Assembly: GCA_009377745.1 (NCBI GenBank)
Contig: WHTK01000025.1
Span: 1 to 49,970 of the forward strand
Direction: 5' to 3'
Length of the DNA: 49,970 nucleotides
DNA from: Dehalococcoidia bacterium
Lineage (GTDB): Bacteria; Chloroflexota; Dehalococcoidia; DSTF01; WHTK01
A program made the position numbers and the translations under genes. The notes under the pieces were generated by a model. The model had not been told where the DNA came from, searched no databases, and saw only the letters and a list, made by a program, of their open reading frames with translations. Every line of letters starts with the position of its first letter. Positions within the stretch are counted from its first letter, which is position 1. Below, one piece after another: positions 40,842-49,335 of this stretch.

Positions 40842-40866
40842 GTAGGGTCGAGCATGCTCGGCCCTC
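40842..40866. repeat. REP-like near-palindrome
   Basis: GTAGGGTCGAGCATGCTCGGCCCTC holds the perfect 12-base palindrome CGAGCATGCTCG with imperfect GGG/CCC flanks. It looks like a degenerate copy of a dispersed palindromic repeat and shares the GTAGGG outer sequence with the element at 7139. Confidence 0.5.
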
Positions 40867-40991
40867 GCTCCACCAGCGCCACCGGGCTCCCTCGACGCTG
40901 ACCTCGCTTTCAAGTCAGGGCAAGAGCCGACGACTCGTCAGAGGCGCTTTTCGTGGTCGCCGGGTTTACCAAAGCGACAACGATATTGAAA

Positions 40992-41034
40992 GGTCTGCCG
41001 GTGACGAAGGCACGCCCTCCGTCACCGGCAGACC
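40992..41034 (-). terminator. Terminator hairpin after the SRPBCC gene
   Basis: GGTCTGCCGGTGACG (40992-41006) pairs perfectly with 41020-41034 around a 13-base loop. Read leftward it comes 15 bases after the SRPBCC stop and is followed by TTTCAATAT. It may also end the rightward operon. Confidence 0.75.
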
Positions 41035-41048
41035 GTTTGCGAGCTGTG

Positions 41049-41591
41049 CTAGCTGGTCTTGCGCATCTCGCCTTCACCGTGCTCGGCGTCGGAAGCGCCG
41101 CTGCTCCGGCGTAGCTGGCTGCTCTCATCGCCCGGTGCGCCGTGGATGATCTCACCGCGCCAGGCGCCCGTCTCGGAGCCCCGCTCTTCAATAAACTCCT
41201 TGAAGCGCTTTAGGTCCCCCTCGACGCGGCGTGAGACGAAACCTAATGCGCCGCCGATCTGCTCCTTGAAGTCCTCCGGCTCGTAGTCCATGTGCACCTC
41301 GATCTCGGTCTTGGCCGCGTCCTTGGGATGAAACACGATGGTGCCGCCGTTCATGGCGCCGCCTTCGCTCTCCCAGGCTAGGACTCGTCCGGGACCTGAC
41401 GGGTGATCCGCGCATACCCACTCTTTGCGCTGACCGCTGAGCTCCGCCGCCCAGAAGAGACGCTCGTCCCCGAGCTGCTGGACTTCATGGATGCCCTCCA
41501 TGAAGCGGGGGAACTCCTCAAACTGGGTCCACTGGTTGTACGCGGTCTGGACCGGGACTTCAACTTCGATACTCTTGTCGATTCTGGCCAT
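41049..41591 (-). CDS. SRPBCC (polyketide cyclase/START-like) protein
   Basis: A 180-residue protein. ARIDKSIEVEVPVQTAYNQW, FEEFPRFMEGIHEVQQLGD and GGTIVFHPKDAAKTEIEVHMDYEP are typical of the cyclase/dehydrase-like SRPBCC group common in actinobacteria. The C-terminal 35 residues are polar and low in complexity. The ATG at 41591 has a perfect AGGAGGT eight bases upstream. The ligand is unknown. Confidence 0.85.
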   Translation of the reverse strand: MARIDKSIEVEVPVQTAYNQWTQFEEFPRFMEGIHEVQQLGDERLFWAAELSGQRKEWVCADHPSGPGRVLAWESEGGAMNGGTIVFHPKDAAKTEIEVHMDYEPEDFKEQIGGALGFVSRRVEGDLKRFKEFIEERGSETGAWRGEIIHGAPGDESSQLRRSSGASDAEHGEGEMRKTS

Positions 41592-41847
41592 TGCCTGTAC
41601 CTCCTGGCGTTTTCCGCAGACTAGGGCCTCTGGCGATTCAGAAGCCCTAGACGCAGGCGCTTCAGCGTTAAAAGCGCGTCTCACGTGAGCCGCTTGGGCT
41701 GGGATTTTGGATTTGAGAGAGACTTGAAATCTTTTTTGTAAATTTTGTCATTTTATCCTGCTGATCTGTAACGCCCGACCTTCTTCGGCGTTTAGGTACT
41801 TGGGACGATCCGCAGATGTTGGTCGCCCGTATCAGCACAGCAGGGAT

Positions 41848-41930
41848 GCGAGACATGTCAGGCGCCTTGGCTAAAGGGCCTGGCAAACTGGCGTGGGCCG
41901 GTCGCATCCTGCCCTGCTCGCCTGTCTCGC
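41848..41930 (+). promoter_or_regulatory. Structured leader before the sigma factor gene
   Basis: GCGAGA (41848-41853) and CAGGCG (41859-41864), split by a five-base bulge, pair with CGCCTGTCTCGC (41919-41930), enclosing about 54 bases with smaller hairpins (GCCTT/AAGGGC). It lies directly before the ribosome-binding site of the sigma gene. It matches no riboswitch class I know. Confidence 0.4.
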
Positions 41931-41948
41931 TCGCCTGGCGGGGGCAAG

Positions 41949-42668
41949 ATGGACAGCGCACGCGAGCAGATGATCGTCCAGAATTTACCGTTGGTGTCAT
42001 TCGTCGTCTCCAAAATGACCGACGCTTCCGGCTCCAGTCCTCTGGACCGCGAAGAGGCTATCGCCTATGGCACCGAGGGCCTGATCCAGGCCGTCGATAA
42101 CTACGACCCTTCCCGTGGCGCCACCTTTGCCAGCTTCGCCATTCGGCGCATCCGTGGCTCAATTCTGGACGCTATCCGGCGCATGGACGTGCTTCCCCGC
42201 TCCCTGCGCAAGAGCGCCCGCGAGGTCGAGCGCGCCAACCTGGAGCTCGCCACCATGCTCGGCCGCTGGCCCACGCCCAAAGAGCTGGCGATGAAGCTCG
42301 GCATGCCCGTCGATCAGCTGCGCTCCATTCTCGGACACGCCGCCTCCCGCGTTGTCTCCCTGGAGAAGATGATGGGCGATGGCTCGAATGACAGCGCCGC
42401 GCCCTGGGAAACCTCCGACCACGCCGAGTACTCCGACCCGGCCGCCGCTACGGACCGAGTGGCGGCGATGCAGCTGCTCGGCACCGCCCTGGGCTCGCTT
42501 TCGAGCCGCGACAAGGCCATCGTCCAGCTGCGCTACGGCAAGTCAATGCCGCTCCACGAAATCGCTAAGAAGATGAACTTGTCTGAATCGCGCGTCTGCC
42601 AGCTGCACAAGCGCATCCTCTCCAGTTTGAAGAACCGTCTCAGGCGGGACATTGAGATCGCCGCCTAG
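41949..42668 (+). CDS. FliA/WhiG-type RNA polymerase sigma factor
   Basis: A 239-residue sigma-70 group 3 factor. Region 2 spans about 10-80 (EEAIAYGTEGLIQAVDNYDP, FASFAIRRIRGSILDAIRRM), region 3 about 85-135 (LPRSLRKSAREVERANLELA, GRWPTPKELAMKLGMPVDQL) and region 4 about 180-232 (LSSRDKAIVQLRYGKSMPLH, EIAKKMNLSESRVCQLHKRI). The order fits FliA/WhiG rather than ECF types. No flagellar gene is in the window. The next gene encodes an HD-GYP protein, so the pair may link a regulon with cyclic-nucleotide signalling. Confidence 0.88.
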   Translation: MDSAREQMIVQNLPLVSFVVSKMTDASGSSPLDREEAIAYGTEGLIQAVDNYDPSRGATFASFAIRRIRGSILDAIRRMDVLPRSLRKSAREVERANLELATMLGRWPTPKELAMKLGMPVDQLRSILGHAASRVVSLEKMMGDGSNDSAAPWETSDHAEYSDPAAATDRVAAMQLLGTALGSLSSRDKAIVQLRYGKSMPLHEIAKKMNLSESRVCQLHKRILSSLKNRLRRDIEIAA

Positions 42669-42737
42669 AGGCGCGACCTCAATGAGGCAACGGATTTGCC
42701 GATACTTAGATTAGCGCTATCACAACAAGGGCATGGA

Positions 42738-44183
42738 ATGGCCAAGGACCTACAACGCCGCCTCATAGGACGACCAAAGCCGTCTGGCGGATCCATTAAT
42801 CAAACAGAAGCCATCGACGACCAGGCCCGGGAGCAGTTGCACCGGGTCATCGTTGCGGTCCAGATCATCGGCGGCGCCGCCCTCCTGGCCTACGTGGCGC
42901 CGCGCTTCGAAGGCGACATTGCCCTCTTCCTGATCCTGGCGGGGCTCAACCTGGCCGCGGAACGCTGGCCAATCTCGATCTACGGCGATACCCACCTGTC
43001 GGTGGGCTTCGTCCTCACCATGGCGATCATCATCTTCTTCGGCGTGCCCGGAGTTGCCATCGTCGCCCCCTTTGAGGCTCTGGCAGGGCGCATCGGCCGC
43101 CGCTCCGTCGATTACCTGGCCCTGCGCACGGCAGGACGGTCCGTCTTGATCTACGCCGCCGCGGCGGTTGCCTATGCTGCCTTCGCCCGGGTCAATCCGC
43201 AGGACCTGAGCTGGAACATGGTCGCGGGTGTTGGCGCCGCGACGCTGGTCTGTTTCTCGGCTTCTGCCGTGCTGATCACCCTTTCCGTCTGGCTACGTAC
43301 CGGCGAGCAGCTACGCATTGTCCGGGAGAAGCAGCAGTGGGTCGCTCCCCACTTCGCTGCCCTCGGCGTCCTCGGACTGGCGCTCGCCGCCGCCTACATC
43401 GCCGTGGGCTATGCCGGCGTGGTCGCGTTCATGACGCCGGCCTTGATGATGCGCCTGGCGATGAAGCAGTACGTCGATAAGACCGCCGAGAATGTCGAGA
43501 AGCTAAAGCAGCAGAACGCGGCCCTGCATTCCGCCAACATCGAAATTGTCCGCGTGAGCGATGAGCTCCAGGTCAGCTATGACGGCACGCTCGAGGCCCT
43601 CGTCAACGCCCTCGACGCCCGCGACCAGGAGACCAAGGGCCACTCGATTCGCGTCTCTCACTACATGATGGACATCGCCCGTGAGATCGGCATCGTCGAG
43701 GGCACCAAACAGTGGATCGACATGCAGCGCGGCTCCTTGCTGCACGATGTCGGCAAAATCGGCGTCAGCGACACCATCCTGCTCAAGCCGGGCAAGCTAA
43801 CCGGCGAAGAGTGGGAGCTGATGCGCAAGCACCCGGAGATCGGCTTCAACATGCTCAACAAGGTCGAGTTTCTCCAGGGCGCCGCCGAGATCATCCTCGG
43901 CCACCACGAACGCTGGGACGGCGAGGGCTATCCTCGCGCCCTACGCGGTGATGAAATCCCTCTCGGCGCGCGCATCTTCCCCGTGGTAGACACCTTTGAC
44001 TCGATGACGTCCGACCGGCCCTACCGCAAGGCGAAATCGACTCTCGACGCCATGAACGAGATCCTGCGCTGCAGCGGCACCCAGTTTGACCCGCTGGTAG
44101 TCGAGGCCTTCCTGGACATCTATGAAACTTGGGTCAAGGCCCGGGAGGAGCTGCACGCGATATCTATGCCGGCTGCCGCCTAG
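42738..44183 (+). CDS. Membrane-anchored HD-GYP phosphodiesterase
   Basis: A 481-residue protein. The N-terminal 240 residues hold several membrane segments (such as VIVAVQIIGGAALLAYVAP, VGFVLTMAIIIFFGVPGVAI and the LGLALAAAYIAVGYAG stretch), then a coiled linker (KTAENVEKLKQQNAAL), then an HD-GYP domain with GHSIRVSHYM, LLHDVGKIGV, ILGHHERWDGEGYP and DSMTSDRPYR. All metal ligands and the GYP motif are intact. It probably degrades cyclic-di-GMP at the membrane. The ATG at 42738 is preferred over an upstream start. A terminator follows. Confidence 0.9.
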   Translation: MAKDLQRRLIGRPKPSGGSINQTEAIDDQAREQLHRVIVAVQIIGGAALLAYVAPRFEGDIALFLILAGLNLAAERWPISIYGDTHLSVGFVLTMAIIIFFGVPGVAIVAPFEALAGRIGRRSVDYLALRTAGRSVLIYAAAAVAYAAFARVNPQDLSWNMVAGVGAATLVCFSASAVLITLSVWLRTGEQLRIVREKQQWVAPHFAALGVLGLALAAAYIAVGYAGVVAFMTPALMMRLAMKQYVDKTAENVEKLKQQNAALHSANIEIVRVSDELQVSYDGTLEALVNALDARDQETKGHSIRVSHYMMDIAREIGIVEGTKQWIDMQRGSLLHDVGKIGVSDTILLKPGKLTGEEWELMRKHPEIGFNMLNKVEFLQGAAEIILGHHERWDGEGYPRALRGDEIPLGARIFPVVDTFDSMTSDRPYRKAKSTLDAMNEILRCSGTQFDPLVVEAFLDIYETWVKAREELHAISMPAAA

Positions 44184-44195
44184 CCTGAGATAGAA

Positions 44196-44227
44196 GAGAC
44201 CCCTCCTTAGCGGGAGAGGTCTTTTTC
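44196..44227 (+). terminator. Intrinsic terminator, usable in both directions
   Basis: AGACCCCTCC and GGGAGAGGTCT form a stem with one mismatch and a short loop; TTTTT follows on the plus strand, ending the HD-GYP transcript. Read leftward the same stem is followed by TCTTCTAT and can end the small RNA. Confidence 0.75.
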
Positions 44228-44252
44228 AAGATTCTAGACTAGAGTAAGGTTT

Positions 44253-44276
44253 TTAGTCGTCCCAACCGTAAGCCAT
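44253..44276 (-). CDS. Seven-residue micro-ORF (MAYGWDD)
   Basis: ATG at 44276 is followed by codons for Ala-Tyr-Gly-Trp-Asp-Asp and TAA. AAGGAGG lies at the ideal distance of six bases upstream. The frame is too short to call by statistics, but the strength of the ribosome-binding site and its place inside a promoter-terminator unit suggest it is translated. It could be a regulatory peptide, a precursor-like peptide or a device for making the RNA ribosome-bound. Confidence 0.4.
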   Translation of the reverse strand: MAYGWDD

Positions 44277-44368
44277 GTTGCTCCTCCTTGAGTCATTACC
44301 GCTAGCGGCGCCGCAATCCTTGCAGGCTTCGCAAGCAAACCGTTGTCCGGGTCGGTCTGCTTGCTGCA

Positions 44369-44397
44369 ATGTTGCGACTTCTTATACTTTTTGTCAA
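44369..44397 (-). promoter_or_regulatory. Promoter of the candidate small RNA
   Basis: On the minus strand consensus TTGACA (44392-44397) is followed after exactly 17 bases by CAACAT (44369-44374). Upstream sequence is markedly AT-rich. A second TTGACA, on the plus strand at 44439-44444, may belong to the gene at 44582. Confidence 0.55.
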
Positions 44398-44581
44398 CAA
44401 TTTCTATAGGAATTTTCTGTCACAATCGGCATTACTAATTGACATTCTGCATAGGCCAAATGGATCAGCCTGGCTCGGACGCGACCTTACACCGCATCCC
44501 CGCCGTGGCCATCCTCATTTGACAGCAGTGGGGCACGGGATATCATGAGAGCCAGGTCAGCGCCTGAACAGGGAGTGCATT

Positions 44582-45127
44582 ATGCAATTCGACTGGGCTA
44601 AGACGATCGAGGACATCTTCGCCGACCAGGTGAACTGCCCCCGTTGCGAGATCCTGACGCCCCAACTCGTGGCCGGCTATTCCCGCGCGCCCTGGGCGGC
44701 CGATTATGCGCCCCGCTGCGAGAGCTGCACCCACAAAGAAGATTGCGATTCCCGCAAGCTGGTCTTCCTCTGCGAAAGCTGCGCCAGGGAGCTGCGCCTG
44801 CGCGCCCGGCCCGTGGACCAGGAAGCGATGATGTCGCTGCTGGTCCAGGACTGCCGCAAGGACCTGGAGGAGTGCCTGGACTACCTGGCCGATTACTGGC
44901 AGGAAGACCTGGACATCTCTCCGGAGGAGATCACCGCCCGTCTCGAAGACGTCGCCCCGGACGTCTTCGAAGAGGAGACCGCCTGGCGCGCCAAGCTGGA
45001 AGAGGAATACCTGCGCTACCATCGCTGGTTCCGCGACCACAACATCCGCATCCCCGACGCCGAGTGGCGCTCCCAGTACGTCGAAGAGGTCATCGGCCTC
45101 GGCTACACGACGGCCATCGGCGACTAA
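44582..45127 (+). CDS. Cysteine-rich protein, probable metal-binding, unknown function
   Basis: A 181-residue acidic soluble protein. The N-terminal third has CPRC (19-22), CESCTHKEDC (46-55) and CESC (64-67), which could hold one or two zinc ions. The rest is helical and rich in Glu, Asp and aromatic residues (EEYLRYHRWFRDHNIRIPD). GGGAG lies before the ATG. I recognise no family. Confidence 0.7.
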   Translation: MQFDWAKTIEDIFADQVNCPRCEILTPQLVAGYSRAPWAADYAPRCESCTHKEDCDSRKLVFLCESCARELRLRARPVDQEAMMSLLVQDCRKDLEECLDYLADYWQEDLDISPEEITARLEDVAPDVFEEETAWRAKLEEEYLRYHRWFRDHNIRIPDAEWRSQYVEEVIGLGYTTAIGD

Positions 45128-45142
45128 CCCCGGAAGTACAAG

Positions 45143-45148
45143 TAACCT
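45143..45148 (+). promoter_or_regulatory. -10 box TAACCT, probable leaderless start
   Basis: TAACCT ends six bases before the ATG at 45155 and no ribosome-binding site is present, the same arrangement as at 273 and 1956. Confidence 0.4.
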
Positions 45149-45154
45149 TTGGCG

Positions 45155-45538
45155 ATGTCGAAAGCCCTGCGACGCTTTGCGCTGCCGGTCCTGGGGCTGT
45201 GCGCTGTCAGCCTGCTGGCGCTCACCGCCGGTTTCCTCACCGCCGCTGGTCCTGCCGATAACCGCGCCGGTCCCCCCGAGGCGGAGGCGCCGCCGCCGGT
45301 TACGGCCGTGCGTGGTGTCATCCAGCAGCTGAACGGCGACCAAGTCACGCTAACAACCTCCTCCGGCGGCATTACGGTCCGGCTGGCGCCCGGCAGCATA
45401 ATCGAGACCCTTGGCGCCACTACAACCCTCCACCTCGCTGTCGGTGACGACTGGCTGAACGTGGGCGCGGTTGGCCATCCCCAGACGCTGTTCGCGATCA
45501 ACGGCCTCGTCGTCATCTCCGAAGGTCCCGCGCCATGA
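45155..45538 (+). CDS. Small exported or anchored protein with beta domain (DUF5666-like)
   Basis: A 127-residue protein with an N-terminal hydrophobic segment (LPVLGLCAVSLLALTAGFL), a Pro/Ala/Glu linker and a beta-rich domain, VRGVIQQLNGDQVTLTTSSG then ITVRLAPGSIIE, resembling DUF5666/OB-like domains. It overlaps the next gene by four bases (ATGA). The two proteins have similar layouts. Confidence 0.68.
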   Translation: MSKALRRFALPVLGLCAVSLLALTAGFLTAAGPADNRAGPPEAEAPPPVTAVRGVIQQLNGDQVTLTTSSGGITVRLAPGSIIETLGATTTLHLAVGDDWLNVGAVGHPQTLFAINGLVVISEGPAP

Positions 45539-45954
45539 AAGCGTCATCGGCAGCCTGGCTGGTCAGTGCCGCGGTTCTGGGCATCGTCGGATTTTTCGCT
45601 GGACAAGCTCTGGCTAAGGAGCCGGCATCGGGTTATGCCTTCGCGACCGATGCGCCGGGCTACACGGCCGCCGAGACAACCGCCAGGTTCAGCAAGGGCG
45701 GCTTCAGCGGCTTTGGCGAGGTGGCTGGCTTTGAGGGACGGACGGTTCTCGGCGGTCGTATCGTCGCCATCGAGTCGGGGTCTATAGTCCTCGAGTCAGC
45801 GGCCGGCGTCCGCTCGACAGTGCCGCTGGGAAACTCAACCCTTGGCGTCATCCGGCCCGGAGGACGAGGTGATCTACGCATCGGCGTCACGGTGGTCGTC
45901 AGGACGGAGCCTGGAAGTGAGACGACGGCGGCGGCGGTGCTGGTTCTGCCCTAA
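45535..45954 (+). CDS. Second small exported or anchored protein with beta domain
   Basis: A 139-residue protein: hydrophobic N-terminal segment ending near ALA, a Gly/Phe-rich stretch (SKGGFSGFGEVAGFEG), then a beta-rich domain, LGGRIVAIESGSIVLESAAG with VRSTVPLGNSTLGVI, like that of its neighbour. It is likely cotranscribed with the preceding gene. Its stop overlaps the end of the convergent permease gene by four bases. Confidence 0.68.
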   Translation: MKASSAAWLVSAAVLGIVGFFAGQALAKEPASGYAFATDAPGYTAAETTARFSKGGFSGFGEVAGFEGRTVLGGRIVAIESGSIVLESAAGVRSTVPLGNSTLGVIRPGGRGDLRIGVTVVVRTEPGSETTAAAVLVLP

Positions 45955-48900
45955 CGCGTCAGGCGCAGGATCCGGCTGACCGGCAATCGCAGGAAGTAGA
46001 GCGCCAGCGCGACCACGCCGGCCAGAAACGCCAGCCCCGTCGCGATGAAAGCGATGCCCACCGTGTCCCAGCGTGTCGCCAGGGAGAAGGGTGGCACCAC
46101 CGGGTTGCCATCCTGCGTCACGTTGAGGAACGAAAGCATCGTCTCCGAGATGCGCAGACCGGCGAAAGTGCCGATCGCCAGGCCAATCGCGGCGACGAGC
46201 AGGTACTCCAGGCTGATCATCACGAAGACCTGTCGCGGCGAGAGGCCGACGGCGCGCATGACCGATACCTCAACGTTGCGAGCCTGACCGCCGAGGAACA
46301 GCGTCAGCCCGAAGCCCAACGCCAGGATCGAGAAGGCGGCCAGGATCGCGATCAGCAGCACCCCGCTGCCGCCGGCCCGGATGATCGGGTCCGTGCGCAC
46401 CTCCTCCAGTACGGCCTCGATATCGATGGTGTTGGCGGGCGCAATGCCGAATTGCTCGCGCAGGGTCTGGAGGGCCTCCGCCCGCCGGATCGGCTCGTCC
46501 GTGAGCTGGAGCCACGCCTCGTTCGGCCGCGCCGAGTTCGACTGGTTGATCAGGCCTGCGTAGTAGTAAAGGTGGTCCTGGTTAACGATCAGGAAGCCGT
46601 TCCCCTCGTCCTCCACCGTGGGGAACAGGTCTACGACCCCCTGAATCGAGACCGGGACCAGCAAAGAGCCCATCGCCATCTCTACCTCGACGCCGAGCTG
46701 GCCGCCGGCGCTATCGAGGAACTGACGGCTCGCAACGGCCGGGATCGGGATGTTGGGGCTGGCGATGTACATACCCCGGAAGGCGGCGCTGGTGCCGGTG
46801 CGGAAGCCGAACTGTAGCGCGCCGCCGCCGCTATAAGCAGCCCCGCCGACCTGCGCCACCGTGTCGCGCGTGCGGGTAGCGGTCCGGAACACGTCCCAGC
46901 GGAAGGGCCCCTCGAAGTCGTCCATGATCGTCTCTTCGCCGTTGGCGGCCACGGCGGCAACGTCATCGATAAAGAGGTTGGCGCGCGTGGCGTCGGGCGC
47001 ATTGGCCGGCTGAGTCAGGATCAACCCCACGATCGTGATCGGAAAGGCGATGCCCTGGCTGCTGGAGAAGCGGGCTTCCAGGCGCTCATAGCCCTCGAAG
47101 TCGAGGACTCCGAGCTCGTTGAGATGGAAGCTGCCGTCCGAGTCCATCGTCCGCAGCCACAGCGTCGTCGTCGGACGCGGCTCCGAGGGGTTTGCGTAGA
47201 GTGAGACGGCCGCCGGCTCGCCCAGCAGCGCGATACCCGCCTCGCCGGCGCGGGAGCCGATCAGGTCGCGCATGATCTCGTCCAGGCCCTCGTCCGCGAA
47301 GTCTTCCCGGAACCAGAGCAGGCTCGGCGTGGCGTCTGGGTCGATGCCGAGGACGGGTATCTGCGGCCCGATGCCCGGCAGGGGGCCGATGCCCATCGTC
47401 GTCCGCAGGCCGGTCGCCGCCGTCTCGACACCCTCGACGCCCTCCAGGCTGGGCGCGATCTCGTCCGGCCGGGCGATGTTGAGACGGCCCAGGCTCGTCA
47501 GACGCACGTCGACGCCGGCCTGGTACAGCGCCCGCTCTTCCTGGCTGCGGTCCGTGGTCTCGCCGTAGGTCGCGGCGAAGGTACCCACGGCCGCCGCCAT
47601 TACGACCAGCAGCGCCAGCTGGGTGTAGCGCGACGGGCTGCGCGTCAGCTGCCACAGTCCCAGTACCAGGCCCGGACCCGCTGTTGGCGCCAGGACGCGG
47701 CTGATCAGGCCCAGCAGCGGTGGTAGGAAACGGAACATCAGCGCCCCCACTGCCAGGATCATCAGGAAGGGCGCAAAGAGCAGCAGCGGGTCCGCCGACC
47801 AGCCCCCGACGCTGCTCGGCTCGAAAACGCTGCCGCGCTGGTTCATCTCCCACAGCCCCAGCGCCGCCAGGCCAACCAACCCCAGGTCCAGGTAGTAGCG
47901 CTGCATCAGCGACTTGCCGGGCCGCGCCGTCGAGCGCAGGTAAACGACCATCGCTCCCCGGGCGGCGAAGAAAGACGGGACGATCACCGCCAGGACGGCG
48001 ACGGCCGCGCCGCCGATCGCGAACAGGAACGAGACCGGCACAATAGTAAAGGGCAGAAAAGCGCCGCCGGAGATCGATTCGAAGGTGCCCGTCTTGCCCA
48101 GCGCGGCGATCATGCCGCTGGCCAGGAACGGGGCTACCAGCGCCGCGCCCAGGCCGAGAATGGCAGCCTCGATGGCCGCCAGGCTGACGACCTGACCTAC
48201 GCTGGCGCCACGGCTGCGCAGCATCGCCACTTCCTCGGCGCGGCGCTCGCAGAGCAGGGTCGCGACCAGCAGGACGTAGTAGACGGCAATGCCGACGACC
48301 TGGATCAGCAGCAGCAGCAGCGGTATCTGATTGAAGGAGACCCTGCCCTGGAAGCTGGCCAGCGGCGACGCCATCCCCAGCTCGGCAATCGCGCCGCGCT
48401 CATCGAGGCGCTCACGCAGCCGGTCAAGGGAGGCGCGCGCTCGCTCGATCTTCGCGGAATCGAGGCGTGAAATGTCGGCGAAGCTGGTGATGCGGAACTC
48501 GGAGCGCAGGCCGGGCATGATCCGCGGCAGGGCCTGGAAGAAGGTCTCCTCCGGCAGAAACACCGGTACCGTGGGACCCTCGGTTTCACTCCCCATGGGC
48601 CGCAGGAAGTTGAAGCCGCCGCCGCCCCAGTAGCGCTCGCGCGGGTCCTCCGGCTCGATGATCCCGGCGATTGTGATCGGCGCCGAGAGAGTGACGGACG
48701 CCTGCGGCACGCAGCCGAAGCGGGCGCGCGCTCGCAGTTCCTCCGGGTCCTCGGTCGGCGGCGGACGGTTGCAGTCGTCGAAGGCAATCGCGGCGTTGAT
48801 CCGGTCGCCGGGGCGCACGCCGAGGACGGCCGCCGCGCCCGTTGAGAGGACCGCCTCGATGCCCGTGGGGTCGGACGTCGGCTCTGCCAGACGGCCATCC

Positions 48901-49328
48901 ACCACGCGGACGTGGTCGTCGTAGCCGGACATGGTCTGGACGTTGAGCATGACACGGAAGTCGTCGATGGGCACCGGGCCGCCTTCGGGCATGAGGATCG
49001 TGATCGGCAAGCGTCCGTAACGCACCTCGTCCTCGGTCAGCCAGCCTAGCTCCTCCGAGAGGATCGTGGTGAGGGCGCGGGCCTCAGCCGCTGCTTCGGG
49101 TGAGCCGAGCGGCAGGTCGAAGCGCAGGGCGGCGTTGCGGCTGGCGCTGCCGATCAGCTTCTCCAGAGTCGTCTGCAGGCCCAGGTCGTTCATGACCCGC
49201 GTATAGACCGGCGAAGCCGCCAGCAGCGTAGAGGCGACGAGGATGCCAAAGGCCAGGACGCTAAGCAGCCGCCAGCTGGCGGCGAGACGCTGTGTCAGCA
49301 AGGGCCAGAGGCCCGTTAGGCTCTTCAC
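45951..49328 (-). CDS. Large FtsX/MacB-type ABC transporter permease
   Basis: A 1125-residue membrane protein. It has an N-terminal membrane segment followed by a large extracytoplasmic domain, then a first FtsX core with VVGIAVYYVLLVATLLCERR and EEVAMLRSRGASVGQVVSLA, a central transmembrane stretch, a second extracytoplasmic domain and a C-terminal FtsX core with NVEVSVMRAVGLSPRQVFVM. The double FtsX layout is typical of lipoprotein- or macrolide-type mechanotransmission permeases. No ATPase gene is adjacent in the window. The GTG start lies seven bases after TATGCT on the minus strand. Confidence 0.9.
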   Translation of the reverse strand: MKSLTGLWPLLTQRLAASWRLLSVLAFGILVASTLLAASPVYTRVMNDLGLQTTLEKLIGSASRNAALRFDLPLGSPEAAAEARALTTILSEELGWLTEDEVRYGRLPITILMPEGGPVPIDDFRVMLNVQTMSGYDDHVRVVDGRLAEPTSDPTGIEAVLSTGAAAVLGVRPGDRINAAIAFDDCNRPPPTEDPEELRARARFGCVPQASVTLSAPITIAGIIEPEDPRERYWGGGGFNFLRPMGSETEGPTVPVFLPEETFFQALPRIMPGLRSEFRITSFADISRLDSAKIERARASLDRLRERLDERGAIAELGMASPLASFQGRVSFNQIPLLLLLIQVVGIAVYYVLLVATLLCERRAEEVAMLRSRGASVGQVVSLAAIEAAILGLGAALVAPFLASGMIAALGKTGTFESISGGAFLPFTIVPVSFLFAIGGAAVAVLAVIVPSFFAARGAMVVYLRSTARPGKSLMQRYYLDLGLVGLAALGLWEMNQRGSVFEPSSVGGWSADPLLLFAPFLMILAVGALMFRFLPPLLGLISRVLAPTAGPGLVLGLWQLTRSPSRYTQLALLVVMAAAVGTFAATYGETTDRSQEERALYQAGVDVRLTSLGRLNIARPDEIAPSLEGVEGVETAATGLRTTMGIGPLPGIGPQIPVLGIDPDATPSLLWFREDFADEGLDEIMRDLIGSRAGEAGIALLGEPAAVSLYANPSEPRPTTTLWLRTMDSDGSFHLNELGVLDFEGYERLEARFSSSQGIAFPITIVGLILTQPANAPDATRANLFIDDVAAVAANGEETIMDDFEGPFRWDVFRTATRTRDTVAQVGGAAYSGGGALQFGFRTGTSAAFRGMYIASPNIPIPAVASRQFLDSAGGQLGVEVEMAMGSLLVPVSIQGVVDLFPTVEDEGNGFLIVNQDHLYYYAGLINQSNSARPNEAWLQLTDEPIRRAEALQTLREQFGIAPANTIDIEAVLEEVRTDPIIRAGGSGVLLIAILAAFSILALGFGLTLFLGGQARNVEVSVMRAVGLSPRQVFVMISLEYLLVAAIGLAIGTFAGLRISETMLSFLNVTQDGNPVVPPFSLATRWDTVGIAFIATGLAFLAGVVALALYFLRLPVSRILRLTR

Positions 49329-49335
49329 GGCTTAG

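Larger units (their letters stand above)
44196..44362 (-). ncRNA. Candidate small RNA, about 165 nt, with micro-ORF
   Basis: A promoter at 44369-44397 would start leftward transcription near 44362. The first 34 bases fold into a hairpin (GCAAGC and CGGT/ACCG arms within 44331-44364). A palindrome CCGCTAGCGG (44299-44308) follows, then AAGGAGG and a seven-codon reading frame, then the stem-loop at 44196-44222. Promoter, 5' hairpin, ribosome-binding site and terminator fall in one 200-base gap with no other leftward gene close downstream. No match to a known RNA family is apparent to me. Confidence 0.5.

Noticed and set aside
41848..41948. Cyclic-di-GMP riboswitch in the sigma gene leader
   Set aside because: Some fragments (GGCAAAC) resemble the class I core, but the conserved pairing and tetraloop-receptor pattern are missing.
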